Source of the DNA: S143-63 sp964425855
GTDB taxonomy: Archaea; Thermoproteota; Thermoprotei_A; Sulfolobales; Acidilobaceae
Reading direction: 5' to 3'
Assembly (NCBI GenBank): GCA_964425855.1
Contig: CAYROE010000004.1
Span: forward strand, 1-45,578
DNA: 45,578 nt
The notes under the pieces: generated by a model
Databases searched by the model: none
The model's input: the letters and a program-made list of their open reading frames with translations, nothing else
What the model was told of the DNA's origin: nothing
Made by a program: the position numbers and the translations under genes
Shown here: piece by piece, positions 32,921 through 42,099 of the stretch
Layout of the letters: each line of letters starts with the position of its first letter
Position numbering within the stretch: the stretch's first letter is position 1

Positions 32921-33881
32921 TATTCTTATAATAGGTCTTTAGGATATCTCCACTACATTCTCCGCATATTTTCCTTAGCATGCTCGACCCACATTTATAT
33001 GGTGTATATCTGGAAGCGATCTCAATAATAGCTCTTGCTATATTAGGTAGAGCTGAGGTGGATGCTAGATTAAGCTCGTTCAGCATGTCTTCAACATATT
33101 CTATCGGAGGATCCAGATTCGCTATAAACGTAATCAGCAAGTAGATTTCTTCGTCGTTTAACTCGTCCTTTTTTGCCCGATCCATAATACTACGTATACA
33201 TTCTGGATATAGATTCTGCCTTATCCCGGGCGAGGATCTTTTGACTAGCTCTCTAGCATATCTCCTACCAAGTTCTTCGAGTCTAGGGGCTTCTAAGTCC
33301 TTGTACTCGTCTATTAGTGACTCGAGCTTCCTCCTTATCCCATGTATGATTAAGTGTATTGCTCGATGCCTGTCTAAGTACATCTTCCGTGATTTGACGA
33401 ACCCGCTTGGTAGTGAAAGGACAGCGTCATTTGATCCTTCGACTGTCTCTAGATACTTGATAAGGTCTATGCGGAATTTGAGTATCTTAGGGATGACTTT
33501 TCCTACCGGATCAACTAGCCAGGGTATGCTTAATGACTTATACTCTAGTTCGATTCCGAGATTTTTAGCAGTCTTTATCAGTTCCTCGTCGTTCACCCTA
33601 GGGAGAGTAGAGAGCGCATGGTCTACAGATGCATCTATTAGTAGTTTAATTAGTCTATACGCTCTGCTCTTAGCAGATGCGACAAGGGCACCATAATAGG
33701 AGATAACCGCCTCGTACTCATTAGACGGTAATTCTAATTGTCTATTCTCGACTAGAGAAGACAAAAGTCTTTCTACTAAGGTTAGCGAGTCATCTTCTTC
33801 TAAAACTATATGTAGTGGTACTTTCACTCCGAGTCTGCGTTCAATAAACAGTTCTGGATTAACTATATAGGGGTACATCAT
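32889..33881 (-). CDS. priL: DNA primase large subunit PriL
   Basis: 330 residues. PriL binds PriS and starts RNA primers for replication. The C-terminal domain has the family cysteines that bind a [4Fe-4S] cluster: YPECIRSI, YKCGSSML, KICGECSG, with a basic end (IRSIRRRKRQ). The N-terminal helical domain includes ALSTLPRV and SIPWLVDPVGKVIPKILKFR. The start is ATG 33881 (MMYPY), preceded by GGAGG. PriS is not in the window. Confidence 0.92.
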   Translation of the reverse strand: MMYPYIVNPELFIERRLGVKVPLHIVLEEDDSLTLVERLLSSLVENRQLELPSNEYEAVISYYGALVASAKSRAYRLIKLLIDASVDHALSTLPRVNDEELIKTAKNLGIELEYKSLSIPWLVDPVGKVIPKILKFRIDLIKYLETVEGSNDAVLSLPSGFVKSRKMYLDRHRAIHLIIHGIRRKLESLIDEYKDLEAPRLEELGRRYARELVKRSSPGIRQNLYPECIRSIMDRAKKDELNDEEIYLLITFIANLDPPIEYVEDMLNELNLASTSALPNIARAIIEIASRYTPYKCGSSMLRKICGECSGDILKTYYKNIRSIRRRKRQ

Positions 33882-34067
33882 TATTCCGAATCCTCCGATA
33901 CATGTAATCCTAGTTCTTTCTTCAGCTTTCTTTTCTGCACGTACCTAGGCTATCTATTCACTTTATCATGCGCATTTCCCGTGTCATCAATAATTGTCTT
34001 CATTTTACAGATCTTTTAAATGGACAAAGGCTTCTTATTCTCTTGAGAGATTCTAGGTGAGAGGATA

Positions 34068-35444
34068 GTGAAGACAATCGCGAGAAAAATGGCCGAATGG
34101 GTATACTCCCTAGAATACGAGAAGATACCTGCAGAAGTTATAGAGGAAGTAAAGAAGAGATTCATAGATACTCTGGGCGTTGCTATCGGAGCATTCTACG
34201 AAGAACCCGTAAAAATAGCTCGTTGGCTAGCAGAAAGCAGTTCAGCAACTAGAATACCATCAACAATCTGGGGTACGCGAAAGCGGGGTTCAGCAGACCT
34301 CGTAGACTTCTATAACGGATGCGCCGCACGATACTTCGATTTTAACGACACATATCTATCAAAAGAAGCTCTTCATCCAAGCGACAGTATTCCAGCAATT
34401 GTAGCGGCTGCGGAAATAGTCGATGCTCCCGCACACAGAATCATAGAAGGTATTGTGGCGGCATATGAAATTATAGGAGCACTTGCAGACGCCTATAGCG
34501 TCCGTGGCCGAGGATGGGACCACACAGTCTACATAAATATAGGATCAGCCGCTGGAGCAGCTAAGGTACTTGGCCTCGACGTAGACAAGATAGAAGAAGC
34601 AATAAATATTGCGACAAACACTTCCCTAGCTCTACGACAAACAAGAGCCGGAGAATTAAGCATGTGGAAAGGATGCGCCGCGGCCCATGCCTCGAGAAAT
34701 GGATTATTTGCAGCCCTCCTAGCATGGCAGGGAATGACAGGTCCTAAGCCCGTGTTCGAAGGCGAATTCGGATTCTTCAACGTTGCACTCTGCGGTGAAA
34801 AATTTGAACTACCAGAGCTGGCACCCAACGAGAAGTATAGGCTTATGAAAACAAGCATCAAGTACTGGCCCGTAGAATATCATTCAATGTCTGCTGTAGA
34901 GGCAGCTCTACGCATCGTCGAAAAAGAAGGAAAGATTAATCCAGAAGACGTAGAGGAGATAACAATAGAGACGTTTACAGTCAGTTATAAGATAATTGTT
35001 AAGGATCCAGAGAAATGGGATCCAAAGACCAGAGAGACAGCCGACCACAGCCTACCATATATTACAGCCGCGGCCCTGATAGACGGTAAGGTATGGATAG
35101 AAACCTTCAAGCCCGAGCGATATCTTGCTGAGGACGTACGAAAGTTAATGAGAAAGATGGAGGTCAAGGTATCTGAGAAGTACGATGAAATCTATCCAGA
35201 CGGGATAGGAAACAAGATAATTATACGCTTTAAAGACGGAAGAGTCGTAGAGGAAGAATCAGTATATCCTCCTGGACACTTCAAGAACCCGCTAGATAGA
35301 AAAGGAGTCGAGGAGAAATTCCTACGCATAACTAAGGGCCTAGTGTCAGAAAATGCTGCAAAGGAGTTCTTGGTGAAGTCATGGTCTCTTGAAAATATAG
35401 AAGATGTAGGTAGGCTCATCCGTCTTCTAGTAGTAGAACCCTAA
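34068..35444 (+). CDS. MmgE/PrpD family protein (2-methylcitrate dehydratase type)
   Basis: 458 residues, full family length. Members dehydrate 2-methylcitrate, cis-aconitate or related acids. Features: ARKMAEWVYSLEYEKIPAEV at the start, RFIDTLGVAIGAFYEEPVKI, FDFNDTYLSKEALHPSDSIP (substrate pocket), WDHTVYINIGSAAGAAKVLGL, SMWKGCAAAHASRNG and YWPVEYHSMSAVEAALRI. GTG start with TAGGTGA upstream. I see no methylcitrate-cycle neighbours, so the natural substrate is open. Confidence 0.93.
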   Translation: MKTIARKMAEWVYSLEYEKIPAEVIEEVKKRFIDTLGVAIGAFYEEPVKIARWLAESSSATRIPSTIWGTRKRGSADLVDFYNGCAARYFDFNDTYLSKEALHPSDSIPAIVAAAEIVDAPAHRIIEGIVAAYEIIGALADAYSVRGRGWDHTVYINIGSAAGAAKVLGLDVDKIEEAINIATNTSLALRQTRAGELSMWKGCAAAHASRNGLFAALLAWQGMTGPKPVFEGEFGFFNVALCGEKFELPELAPNEKYRLMKTSIKYWPVEYHSMSAVEAALRIVEKEGKINPEDVEEITIETFTVSYKIIVKDPEKWDPKTRETADHSLPYITAAALIDGKVWIETFKPERYLAEDVRKLMRKMEVKVSEKYDEIYPDGIGNKIIIRFKDGRVVEEESVYPPGHFKNPLDRKGVEEKFLRITKGLVSENAAKEFLVKSWSLENIEDVGRLIRLLVVEP

Positions 35445-35477
35445 AAACAAGTAATAATAAATAGAATAATTGTTTTT
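35443..35477. terminator. Probable bidirectional terminator between two convergent genes
   Basis: AAAAACAA and TTGTTTTT form 8-bp arms around a 19-nt A/T loop, and both strands have T-rich tracts. It separates the convergent PrpD and coiled-coil genes, whose stops are 35 nt apart. Confidence 0.5.
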
Positions 35478-35478
35478 A

Positions 35479-36663
35479 TTATTTTCTTATCCTAACGACG
35501 AACAATCCGCCCACGACTCCTAGGACAAGTCCTACTATTAGGGCAGCAACAGTTAAGCGAGCATTGTTAGAGAGTCTCTCCTTTAGTATTTCATAGTCGG
35601 TTTTCGCCTTCTCTAATTCCTGTTTATAGACGTCGACTTCTCCTTTATAGTAATCTAGCTGTTTTGTGAGATTAGTGTTCTCTTGTCTCAGGTTATCGAT
35701 TACCTGGTTTAGATTCTGGATAGTATCGTTTAGTTGTCTAAGATAACTCTTCAGTTGTGAGAATATTTTGAATTCTACATCGCTTGTGCCAGTGTTCTTC
35801 AATATGATTGCAAGAGGCGTTGAGCCGAGTACCGCTGGCAGATAGTTGGTTAGGAACACGCTTGATTTAATAGTGGTCGTGTTGTTTACATTGTATTCTA
35901 CGAGTATTGTCCTTATGCTTGAATTGTCTATTAGTTCTAGGTTATATGTTAGATTTGCGGGTTGAGGCTCTACTGGTATTATTCCCTGGAAGAATGCTAG
36001 TTTAGTAGTGTTAGTTGATATTGAGAGTGCTTGCATCCCTATTGCGACGAGGTTTTCGGCTTTTACTGTTGTGTTTAGTGTCATAGGGGATACGGTTAGG
36101 TTGGGATAGGTGTATTCTAATAGGTTGACTTGTATTAATGATTGGTTTAAGGTGGTTGTTTCTACTGGATAGGATACGATCAATTTGTTCTGTGGTCCAT
36201 TGTAGGTTATCATGTAGTCTATTTCAGGTGTCCAGCTATAGAAGAAGAAGACTATCTCTAAGCTAGCATTATTCTCAAGTGTTTTACTTAGCTTTGCTAC
36301 AACTATATCGGAAGATATTTTGTTTACCTCTAGAGAGTAGTTGGTTACTTTTCCAACGGTATTATTCTCTGCCTGATATATGCCTATATACGGGTTTGTT
36401 GTCGAGTTTAATGCCGTGAAGGTTTCGCCAACATCATTTTTTATCTCTATCCAGGTAATTCCTCCGTTGTCAGCATCTAGCTTAAGATTATAGAACATGG
36501 TGTTAACAGTAAGTGTATTGTTTGACATGGAATAATTAATGTATAAGTCTTGTAAGGAAACCGCACCAGCAGTATAAGATAAGGAGAGTATTGGTGCAAG
36601 AATAAGTAGCATTGTTAACAGTATTCCCCAGGGATTCTTAGCTTCGGAAGCATGTCGTGTCAT
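35479..36663 (-). CDS. Secreted coiled-coil surface protein with C-terminal membrane anchor
   Basis: 394 residues from ATG 36663. A signal peptide (PWGILLTMLLILAPILSLSY) is followed by a beta-rich Asn/Thr-rich extracellular region with many N-glycosylation sequons (about residues 40-285), then a coiled coil of about 75 residues (YLRQLNDTIQNLNQVIDNLR, EVDVYKQELEKAKTDYEILK) and a terminal membrane helix (LIVGLVLGVVGGLFVV). The architecture is that of an S-layer-anchoring stalk protein. A longer ORF from 36765 is unlikely: the start here follows a TATA box (36699-36707) by 36 nt. Family not identified. Confidence 0.75.
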   Translation of the reverse strand: MTRHASEAKNPWGILLTMLLILAPILSLSYTAGAVSLQDLYINYSMSNNTLTVNTMFYNLKLDADNGGITWIEIKNDVGETFTALNSTTNPYIGIYQAENNTVGKVTNYSLEVNKISSDIVVAKLSKTLENNASLEIVFFFYSWTPEIDYMITYNGPQNKLIVSYPVETTTLNQSLIQVNLLEYTYPNLTVSPMTLNTTVKAENLVAIGMQALSISTNTTKLAFFQGIIPVEPQPANLTYNLELIDNSSIRTILVEYNVNNTTTIKSSVFLTNYLPAVLGSTPLAIILKNTGTSDVEFKIFSQLKSYLRQLNDTIQNLNQVIDNLRQENTNLTKQLDYYKGEVDVYKQELEKAKTDYEILKERLSNNARLTVAALIVGLVLGVVGGLFVVRIRK

Positions 36664-36698
36664 CGGGATAACACCAGGAGTGGGAGTAGATTCATTGA

Positions 36699-36707
36699 CT
36701 TTAAAAC
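36699..36707 (-). promoter_or_regulatory. TATA box for the coiled-coil protein gene
   Basis: GTTTTAAAG on the minus strand, centred about 40 nt before ATG 36663, gives a leader of about 14 nt. It argues against the upstream start at 36765. Confidence 0.5.
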
Positions 36708-36817
36708 AATATTGTCGCGATACTTTATTAATAATATTTCCGATGAAGTAAAGGTAATGTTTCATATTCTTTAATATGGTATTTCATAGCGGGATATATG
36801 GTAAGAGTTCGGTGAAA

Positions 36818-37240
36818 ATGGCGGTGGTCGACGACAACTGCAGAGGGATATTCAAGGGAGTAGTATTTAGTGGAAAAGGAGAAGGAGCATTCTACGTAAG
36901 CATCTATGCTAAACAATTCCGCAGTGCCTTGGGATTCACTCCATATCCAGGAACAATGAATGTAAAGCTTCTGGAAAATGTAGATTTATTTAATTCATGT
37001 CTAGAATATACTCCAAAGAAAATTATAGAACCTCCAAACATAGAAGGTACAAAGCTTGCTAGGGTAATAGCGTATCCTCTACGAGTCAATGGATATAATG
37101 TATGGGCTGTAAGGCCTGAGATAACAATCTATAAGAATGACGTCGTCGAACTCGTCTCCGATAAGTATCTTAGAGCATTGCTTAATGTCAAAGACGGAGA
37201 CATAGTCTATGTCTCCTTATCATACAAGCAGGAAGGATAG
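36818..37240 (+). CDS. ribK: CTP-dependent riboflavin kinase RibK
   Basis: About 140 residues from ATG 36818 (ATG 36776 adds 14). Makes FMN from riboflavin using CTP, the archaeal (DUF120) type. GIFKGVVFSGKGEGAFYVSI and FGFTPYPGTMNV-like FTPYPGTMNVKL are the signature glycine and proline motifs; NGYNVWAVRPEITIYKNDVVELVS closes the fold. GGTGA precedes ATG 36818 closely, and a TATA-like TTTAATAT at 36769-36776 gives a leader of about 20 nt for it. Confidence 0.87.
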   Translation: MAVVDDNCRGIFKGVVFSGKGEGAFYVSIYAKQFRSALGFTPYPGTMNVKLLENVDLFNSCLEYTPKKIIEPPNIEGTKLARVIAYPLRVNGYNVWAVRPEITIYKNDVVELVSDKYLRALLNVKDGDIVYVSLSYKQEG

Positions 37241-37251
37241 GGCAAGAGTTA

Positions 37252-37332
37252 TGTAGGGCCGCGTGGAAGCCGTCCCCGACTCATCGCTCGGAGTATTCCG
37301 GCCTCGTCGCGGGGCGGGGGGACGCGGCCCCC
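37252..37332 (-). ncRNA. Candidate H/ACA sRNA (pseudouridylation guide)
   Basis: A G+C-rich island of about 80 nt amid A+T-rich sequence. On the minus strand GGGCCGCGT (37330-37322) pairs perfectly with ACGCGGCCC (37264-37256), and after one T comes ACA (37254-37252), the H/ACA box. Inside, CCCCG and CGGGG form an upper stem, and a GACGAGG/GATGAGTC pair resembles the kink-turn that L7Ae binds. TATA-like sequences lie about 20-30 nt upstream. No target was searched. The plus strand also ends in a T-rich tract, so a terminator of the ribK transcript is an alternative. Confidence 0.45.
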
Positions 37333-37387
37333 GTTTTGTAATCTTATAGCTCAAAGTTATAGAGAGTACGGGAAACAAAATATTATT

Positions 37388-38773
37388 CTATGCTCTGCGT
37401 GGTTTTTCTCCTAGTTTTCTCATAAGTAGTCTGGCGGCTACTATTAGGGGATCCCATACGGGTGCTAGTGGTGGTGCGTATCCGATGTCGCTGAAGAATA
37501 GATCCCATACAGTTGCTCTTGTTGTGAGTAGTGAGGCGATAACGTTTATTCTCCATAGAACAGTTTCCGTTGCACCTATGCTTTGTGCACCTAGTAGTTT
37601 TCCTGTATCGGCGTCGGCGACTACTTTGAGGTGTAGTTTTGCTCGTCCTGGAATATAGTGGGCTTTCGTGTATCCGGAGAGGTCTGCTTCTATAACGTTG
37701 TATCCGTGTTTCTCTGCTTCAGTCTTTGAGAGACCCGTTCTTGCGACGATAAGGTCGAATGACTTGAAGGTGGAGGTTCCCACGCTTCCTGGGAATACCG
37801 CGTCTCTTCCACCGAGTATAGAGCCGACGACGTATCCCATTTTGTTGGCTATGGGTGCGAATGGTCTCCATACGGGTTTTCCTGTTACTATGTCTTTGTG
37901 TTCGGCGACGTCTCCTATAGCATAGACTCCTGGTATAGATGTTTGTAGTTTTTCATCGGTCCAGATAGCTCCTGTTTCGCCTATTTTTACTCCGATTTTC
38001 TCGGCTAGTTCGGTATTTGGTTTAATCCCCACGCCTACGATGAATAAGTCTCCTTGTATCTCGCCTTTCTCAGTGATTATTGATACGGCTTTTCCATTGC
38101 TGGTTTTGAATTCTTTTACTGGAGCTCCCTTGATTACTTCGACGCCTTTCTCTTTTAGGTGGTTTTCTAGGATCTCGGCATAGTCTGGATCTAGTGCTTT
38201 TGGCGCGACTTGGTCTAGTGCTTCGACGATTGTTACTTTCATTCCGAGATTACTGAGGTTCTCGGCTAGCTCTAGGCCAACGTAGCCTGCACCTATAATT
38301 ACGGCTTTGCTACCATGAGGTAGTTTTAGTGCATAGCTCCTGATTTGTTCTCCGCTATCCAGGTGCTTGATATAGAATACGTTCTCGAGCTCCCTGATCT
38401 CAGGCCATATCTCTGGAGCCCTGCTCCGTGCACCGGTAGCAATTACTAGGTAGTCCCATTCTAACTCGTTTTCTTCTCCCGTTATGAGGCTGCGGTAAAC
38501 GAGTTTCTTGGCAGACACGTCTACAGATAATACTTCTGTCTGTAGTCTTAGATCAATACCTCTTTTCTTTATGAATACTTCTGGTTTATAGTAGAGTAGT
38601 TCATCAAGGGTTTTCACAACGCATCCTGCGAGATAGGGGATACCGCATAGAGCGAAGCTTACATAGGGTGTTCTCTCGAACACTGTAACCTCATATTCGG
38701 GCTTCAGTCTTTTTACACGGGATGCAGTAGCCATTCCTGCGGCTCCGCCACCAATTATTACTACACGGGTCAT
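37388..38773 (-). CDS. CoA-disulfide reductase / NAD(P)H oxidase-type flavoprotein
   Basis: 461 residues, FAD-dependent pyridine-nucleotide disulfide oxidoreductase. N-terminal FAD loop VVIIGGGAAGMATASRV, single active-site Cys43 in VSFALCGIPY, NAD(P)H loop AVIIGAGYVGLELAENL and GVYAIGDVAEHKDIVTG (FAD). The single Cys in SFxxCGxPY marks CoADR/Nox/NADH-polysulfide reductases, which reduce CoA disulfide, polysulfide or oxygen. In a sulfur-respiring crenarchaeon a role with CoA persulfide or sulfur is likely; that is inference. Confidence 0.92.
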   Translation of the reverse strand: MTRVVIIGGGAAGMATASRVKRLKPEYEVTVFERTPYVSFALCGIPYLAGCVVKTLDELLYYKPEVFIKKRGIDLRLQTEVLSVDVSAKKLVYRSLITGEENELEWDYLVIATGARSRAPEIWPEIRELENVFYIKHLDSGEQIRSYALKLPHGSKAVIIGAGYVGLELAENLSNLGMKVTIVEALDQVAPKALDPDYAEILENHLKEKGVEVIKGAPVKEFKTSNGKAVSIITEKGEIQGDLFIVGVGIKPNTELAEKIGVKIGETGAIWTDEKLQTSIPGVYAIGDVAEHKDIVTGKPVWRPFAPIANKMGYVVGSILGGRDAVFPGSVGTSTFKSFDLIVARTGLSKTEAEKHGYNVIEADLSGYTKAHYIPGRAKLHLKVVADADTGKLLGAQSIGATETVLWRINVIASLLTTRATVWDLFFSDIGYAPPLAPVWDPLIVAARLLMRKLGEKPRRA

Positions 38774-38955
38774 AATCGTGCACCATGGATTCTGGTTGGC
38801 TTAGAACTAGCTTATAGGTTTTCGCAAATATTGTGCAGGAATATAGTTGTTTTGTCCATGAGCCGATGATACAGGAATTTTATCCTGGCATAACAATGAG
38901 TGATCATGGAAGAGAATGAAACGGTGTCACCGATAAATGGGAGGATCTGGGAATA

Positions 38956-40122
38956 TTGGCTCGGCTCGAGGCTGATATTGCAGTTATAAATGGGAAGGTT
39001 ATTGAGAACTTCTCGATGCCTTTCCATAGGGATGTATTCTTTGAGACAGTTATAATACCTGGGTTTAGTGATGCTCATGCACATCCTCAAGTGATAGATG
39101 CTGGGCTAATTCCTGGCCAAGTGTGGAGTAATAGTTATGAGTGGTTAATGAGTAGGAGACTGCATGTTGATGAAGCATTAATAAGAAATGATATTGGACT
39201 AGCATCTACATTGACGGAACTCGTGCTTAAGCGTGTACTCTTAGAAGGAGTAACATTAATAGCATTAACCGGTAGGCTTGAGGCGAACATTAAGGCTGTT
39301 GTAAAGGGTAGTGCCGCTCCACGCGTTGTATTGTTACCGACTGTTATGAGTAAAAGAGGATGGAGCAGGCCTGAGGAAATCGATAAGCTATTCTATAAGT
39401 ATAGGATGTATGTAAACGATGCATTGTTGAGGCCCGGCGTATTTGTTCATAGTATATCCTATGCAAGCCCCCAGATGATCTATAGCTCGCTTGATATTGC
39501 GCGGAAGATGAGGGCACCGCTTGGAATGCATCTAAGCGAAGGCATCAGTGAGAAAAAGGATTTTTTAGAACTCCTTGGAGACAAGGTATCGAACCAAAGA
39601 GTAGTAGCGGTCCATTGTATTAATGACGATTATTTTGATCTAGGAGTTAGATGTGTTTCATGCCCGGTTTCTAATATGATACTCTATAAAAGGACGAGGG
39701 ATTCTCTGTTTGGAGTTACTAGTTTTGGAAGCGACTGGCCTCATTTAGTGGGCTCGATACCTATTCATATCCCCTTGTTTCTAAAGGTATTCAATAATGA
39801 TTTCAGCGGTATTCTCTATAGGGCGACTACGGGAGGCTATAATGATTATGGTGTTCCTATGCAGGGTGATTTCGTAGCGTACGATGTTCCTCTCAGAAAG
39901 GTTCTTCTCGAGGAGGCTTTTCCTAAGGCTGTTAGCGTTGCATCGAGGCTTATGGTGTGGGAAGGTGTTCTAACTAGTACTGGGGAACGTTACGGGGATA
40001 TTATTAGAGATTCCTACGAGGTCATAAAGTATGCTGTTGAAGTATATGGAGATGGGGTAATGCCGCATTTTCCGTCTCTTACAGAGGTATTTAGGATGGT
40101 TGAGAATACGTCTTCCTCATAG
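38956..40122 (+). CDS. Amidohydrolase-superfamily protein (AtzA/TrzN/cytosine deaminase-like)
   Basis: 388 residues. The HxH of the metal site is seen at IIPGFSDAHAHPQ (His41, His43), followed by GMHLSEG, VAVHCIND and GSDWPHL, all typical of hydrolytic deaminases. SCPVSNMILYKR is the usual SxCPxSN motif. The substrate is unknown. The start is TTG 38956; the frame is closed at 38917 and no ATG lies between, so the start is fairly sure. It is a second amidohydrolase, this one with its metal ligands, in contrast to the protein at 26320. Confidence 0.8.
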   Translation: MARLEADIAVINGKVIENFSMPFHRDVFFETVIIPGFSDAHAHPQVIDAGLIPGQVWSNSYEWLMSRRLHVDEALIRNDIGLASTLTELVLKRVLLEGVTLIALTGRLEANIKAVVKGSAAPRVVLLPTVMSKRGWSRPEEIDKLFYKYRMYVNDALLRPGVFVHSISYASPQMIYSSLDIARKMRAPLGMHLSEGISEKKDFLELLGDKVSNQRVVAVHCINDDYFDLGVRCVSCPVSNMILYKRTRDSLFGVTSFGSDWPHLVGSIPIHIPLFLKVFNNDFSGILYRATTGGYNDYGVPMQGDFVAYDVPLRKVLLEEAFPKAVSVASRLMVWEGVLTSTGERYGDIIRDSYEVIKYAVEVYGDGVMPHFPSLTEVFRMVENTSSS

Positions 40123-40173
40123 CAAAGAGTATACCATACTATCTTGTAGAGAAGATAAATGTGTTGGGAAGAG

Positions 40174-41007
40174 TTACTTATAGGGTATTCTTAGAGGCGT
40201 ATCGATGTTAGCGGTTGCAACCGCTATGAAGGTTCCTCCGAGTAATCTGTTAAATCGTTGTCTATCTACGAGTTTTGCGTCTAGTTTTGCTAGTTCTCCT
40301 AGGGGGTTCTTGGCTTCTAGTATATTCGAGAGGTCTAGGTAGCCGGTCATATCGGCTAGTTTTATATAGACTTCTACTACTGCTCCGATAAATGTAGGGG
40401 ATTTCCTTGCAGATCCTATTAATGTGGTTAGTCTATTTAGGTTCCTTACATTCAGCATGAATCCTGTGTCTATGTCAGATAGTGTTTCGAACAAGTCGCC
40501 TATGGTTATTGCATTAAGGGATATGCTTCTCTTCGTTACACCTTTTCTATCAAGATGAAGTAGAAGGTCTGAGTCGCTTACTGCTTCGAGTCCTTCCACT
40601 ATATTTATAGTGTCTTCAGGACTTGATGAGTAAAGTAGTGTTGTAACTGTTTTTCTCAATGTCTCTTCAAAGGATTTCTTCTGTGAGGACGAAGTATAGT
40701 AGCCCAGTATTGATGCTAATGTAATGGATGCAGAGATAAGTCCCGTGAGAGGCCTCATACCGGTTCTTTCAAATGCCTTCTTTAATGCATCGGCGATGTA
40801 TCTGCCGAGGCCTAGGTGCTTCGAGTCTAGGTCTCCTCGGCCGAGCATATAGCCTCTCTTAAAGGATTCCTCTATGAATTCCTGTACGGAGATGAATTCT
40901 AAGAGTCTGATCTCATACTCGGGATCCTTTGCTAGCCTATGTAGGGCTCCTGGTTTAATTGGCGATGAGAGTGTTATTAGATATGCTTCATATAGAGCGT
41001 TTAGCAA
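40174..41007 (-). CDS. CitG/MdcB-like protein (triphosphoribosyl-dephospho-CoA synthase family)
   Basis: 277 residues. SSPIKPGALHRLAKDP resembles the KPGxVxR motif of CitG/MdcB; the rest is helical (GLGRYIADALKKAFERTGMR, LISASITLASILGYYT). In bacteria the enzyme makes the prosthetic-group precursor of citrate lyase or malonate decarboxylase, but no such lyase is seen here, and archaeal members are of unknown function. TTG start at 41007 with GGTGATCC upstream. Moderate confidence. Confidence 0.55.
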   Translation of the reverse strand: MLNALYEAYLITLSSPIKPGALHRLAKDPEYEIRLLEFISVQEFIEESFKRGYMLGRGDLDSKHLGLGRYIADALKKAFERTGMRPLTGLISASITLASILGYYTSSSQKKSFEETLRKTVTTLLYSSSPEDTINIVEGLEAVSDSDLLLHLDRKGVTKRSISLNAITIGDLFETLSDIDTGFMLNVRNLNRLTTLIGSARKSPTFIGAVVEVYIKLADMTGYLDLSNILEAKNPLGELAKLDAKLVDRQRFNRLLGGTFIAVATANIDTPLRIPYK

Positions 41008-41170
41008 CTATGGGATCACCTATTTGTAGATATAGTATTCTTAAGCCTATATAGCGTGCTAGTCTGTAAATCAAGCAGCTTGCAGTGAGATGATCTATGG
41101 GTGTTGAGATATTTAGTATAGATTAAATAGTGGGGTCATTTCGTTTTAACGAATCACGGGAAGAGCGTAG

Positions 41171-42094
41171 ATGTCTAAAAAAATACTGTACTTGCTGCAG
41201 ATGACCAAGCCTACACAGTTAATATTGCTATCTATCACCATGTTCGGCGCATATTTTATAGCTGGGGGAGATGCTGATCCTACGATACTTCTACTGCTTG
41301 CTCTAACTGCTCTGGGTTCAGCGGGAGGTGTGACGGCTCTTAACATGTATTTGGAGCACGATATTGATTTCAGAATGCCTAGGACAAGGGATCGTCCTCT
41401 GCCTAGCGGAAAGCTTTCACGAGCAGAGGCATTAGTTGGCGTAAGCATGCTTATAATCTTAGGCACTCTGGCATCGTCATTTATTAATAAATGGGTTCTG
41501 CTAACGACGCTAGTAGGCCTCTACTTCGACATAATAGCATATACAGAGTTAGCTAAGAGAAGAACCGAGTGGAGTCTTCTATTCGGAAGTATAGCAGGGA
41601 GTATGCCTGCTCTCGGAGGTTGGGCGGCAGGAGCTGGTTCGGTTGGGATAAACGGGATTCTGCTAGCGGCAATGGTTTATGCCTGGCAACCTCTCCATGT
41701 AGCATTCATACACTATTATTATGGCGAGGACTATGAAGCGGCTAAAATCCCAACTATCCCGGGAAGATTAGGCCATAGGAAGTTTGCTTCGCTAGTGAAA
41801 CTATCGGTTTTTAGCCTTATAATGTTGGTTTGGATCTTCCTATTACTCAACGGGTACGGTCTTATCTCGGCCTTGTTGGTCTCCTTCCTTGGTGTAAAGG
41901 CGTTAAAAGCTGTAAAGGTGTTTGTCAATAATCCCGAGAAATCTTATGCTAGAGCTATGATAAAGTATGCTAGTCCGATGATAGCAGTGGCTTTTGTAAT
42001 GATACCACTTGAGAAGATGCTGGGATTCGTAGTTCTAGACAAGGGAATGGTACTCGTTCATTCTGTCAACGTCCTTAAGGTGTTTCTAGGGTGA
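41171..42094 (+). CDS. ctaB: Protoheme IX farnesyltransferase (heme O synthase)
   Basis: 307 residues, UbiA-family membrane enzyme with about 8-9 helices. It adds a farnesyl group to heme b, making heme o for terminal oxidases. LNMYLEHDIDFRMPRTRDRPLPSG carries the NxxxExxD-like prenyl-diphosphate site (listed in parts), and YAWQPLHVAFIHYYYGEDYE is the second Asp-rich loop. Its presence implies an oxygen- or related heme-copper oxidase. TATA-like GATTAAATAG at 41120-41129. The following gene overlaps closely, as an operon. Confidence 0.92.
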   Translation: MSKKILYLLQMTKPTQLILLSITMFGAYFIAGGDADPTILLLLALTALGSAGGVTALNMYLEHDIDFRMPRTRDRPLPSGKLSRAEALVGVSMLIILGTLASSFINKWVLLTTLVGLYFDIIAYTELAKRRTEWSLLFGSIAGSMPALGGWAAGAGSVGINGILLAAMVYAWQPLHVAFIHYYYGEDYEAAKIPTIPGRLGHRKFASLVKLSVFSLIMLVWIFLLLNGYGLISALLVSFLGVKALKAVKVFVNNPEKSYARAMIKYASPMIAVAFVMIPLEKMLGFVVLDKGMVLVHSVNVLKVFLG

Positions 42095-42099
42095 GGTCT

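Noticed and set aside
33880..33941. 19-codon GTG ORF upstream of priL ending TAATG
   Set aside because: No Shine-Dalgarno, short, and a simple chance overlap with the priL start.
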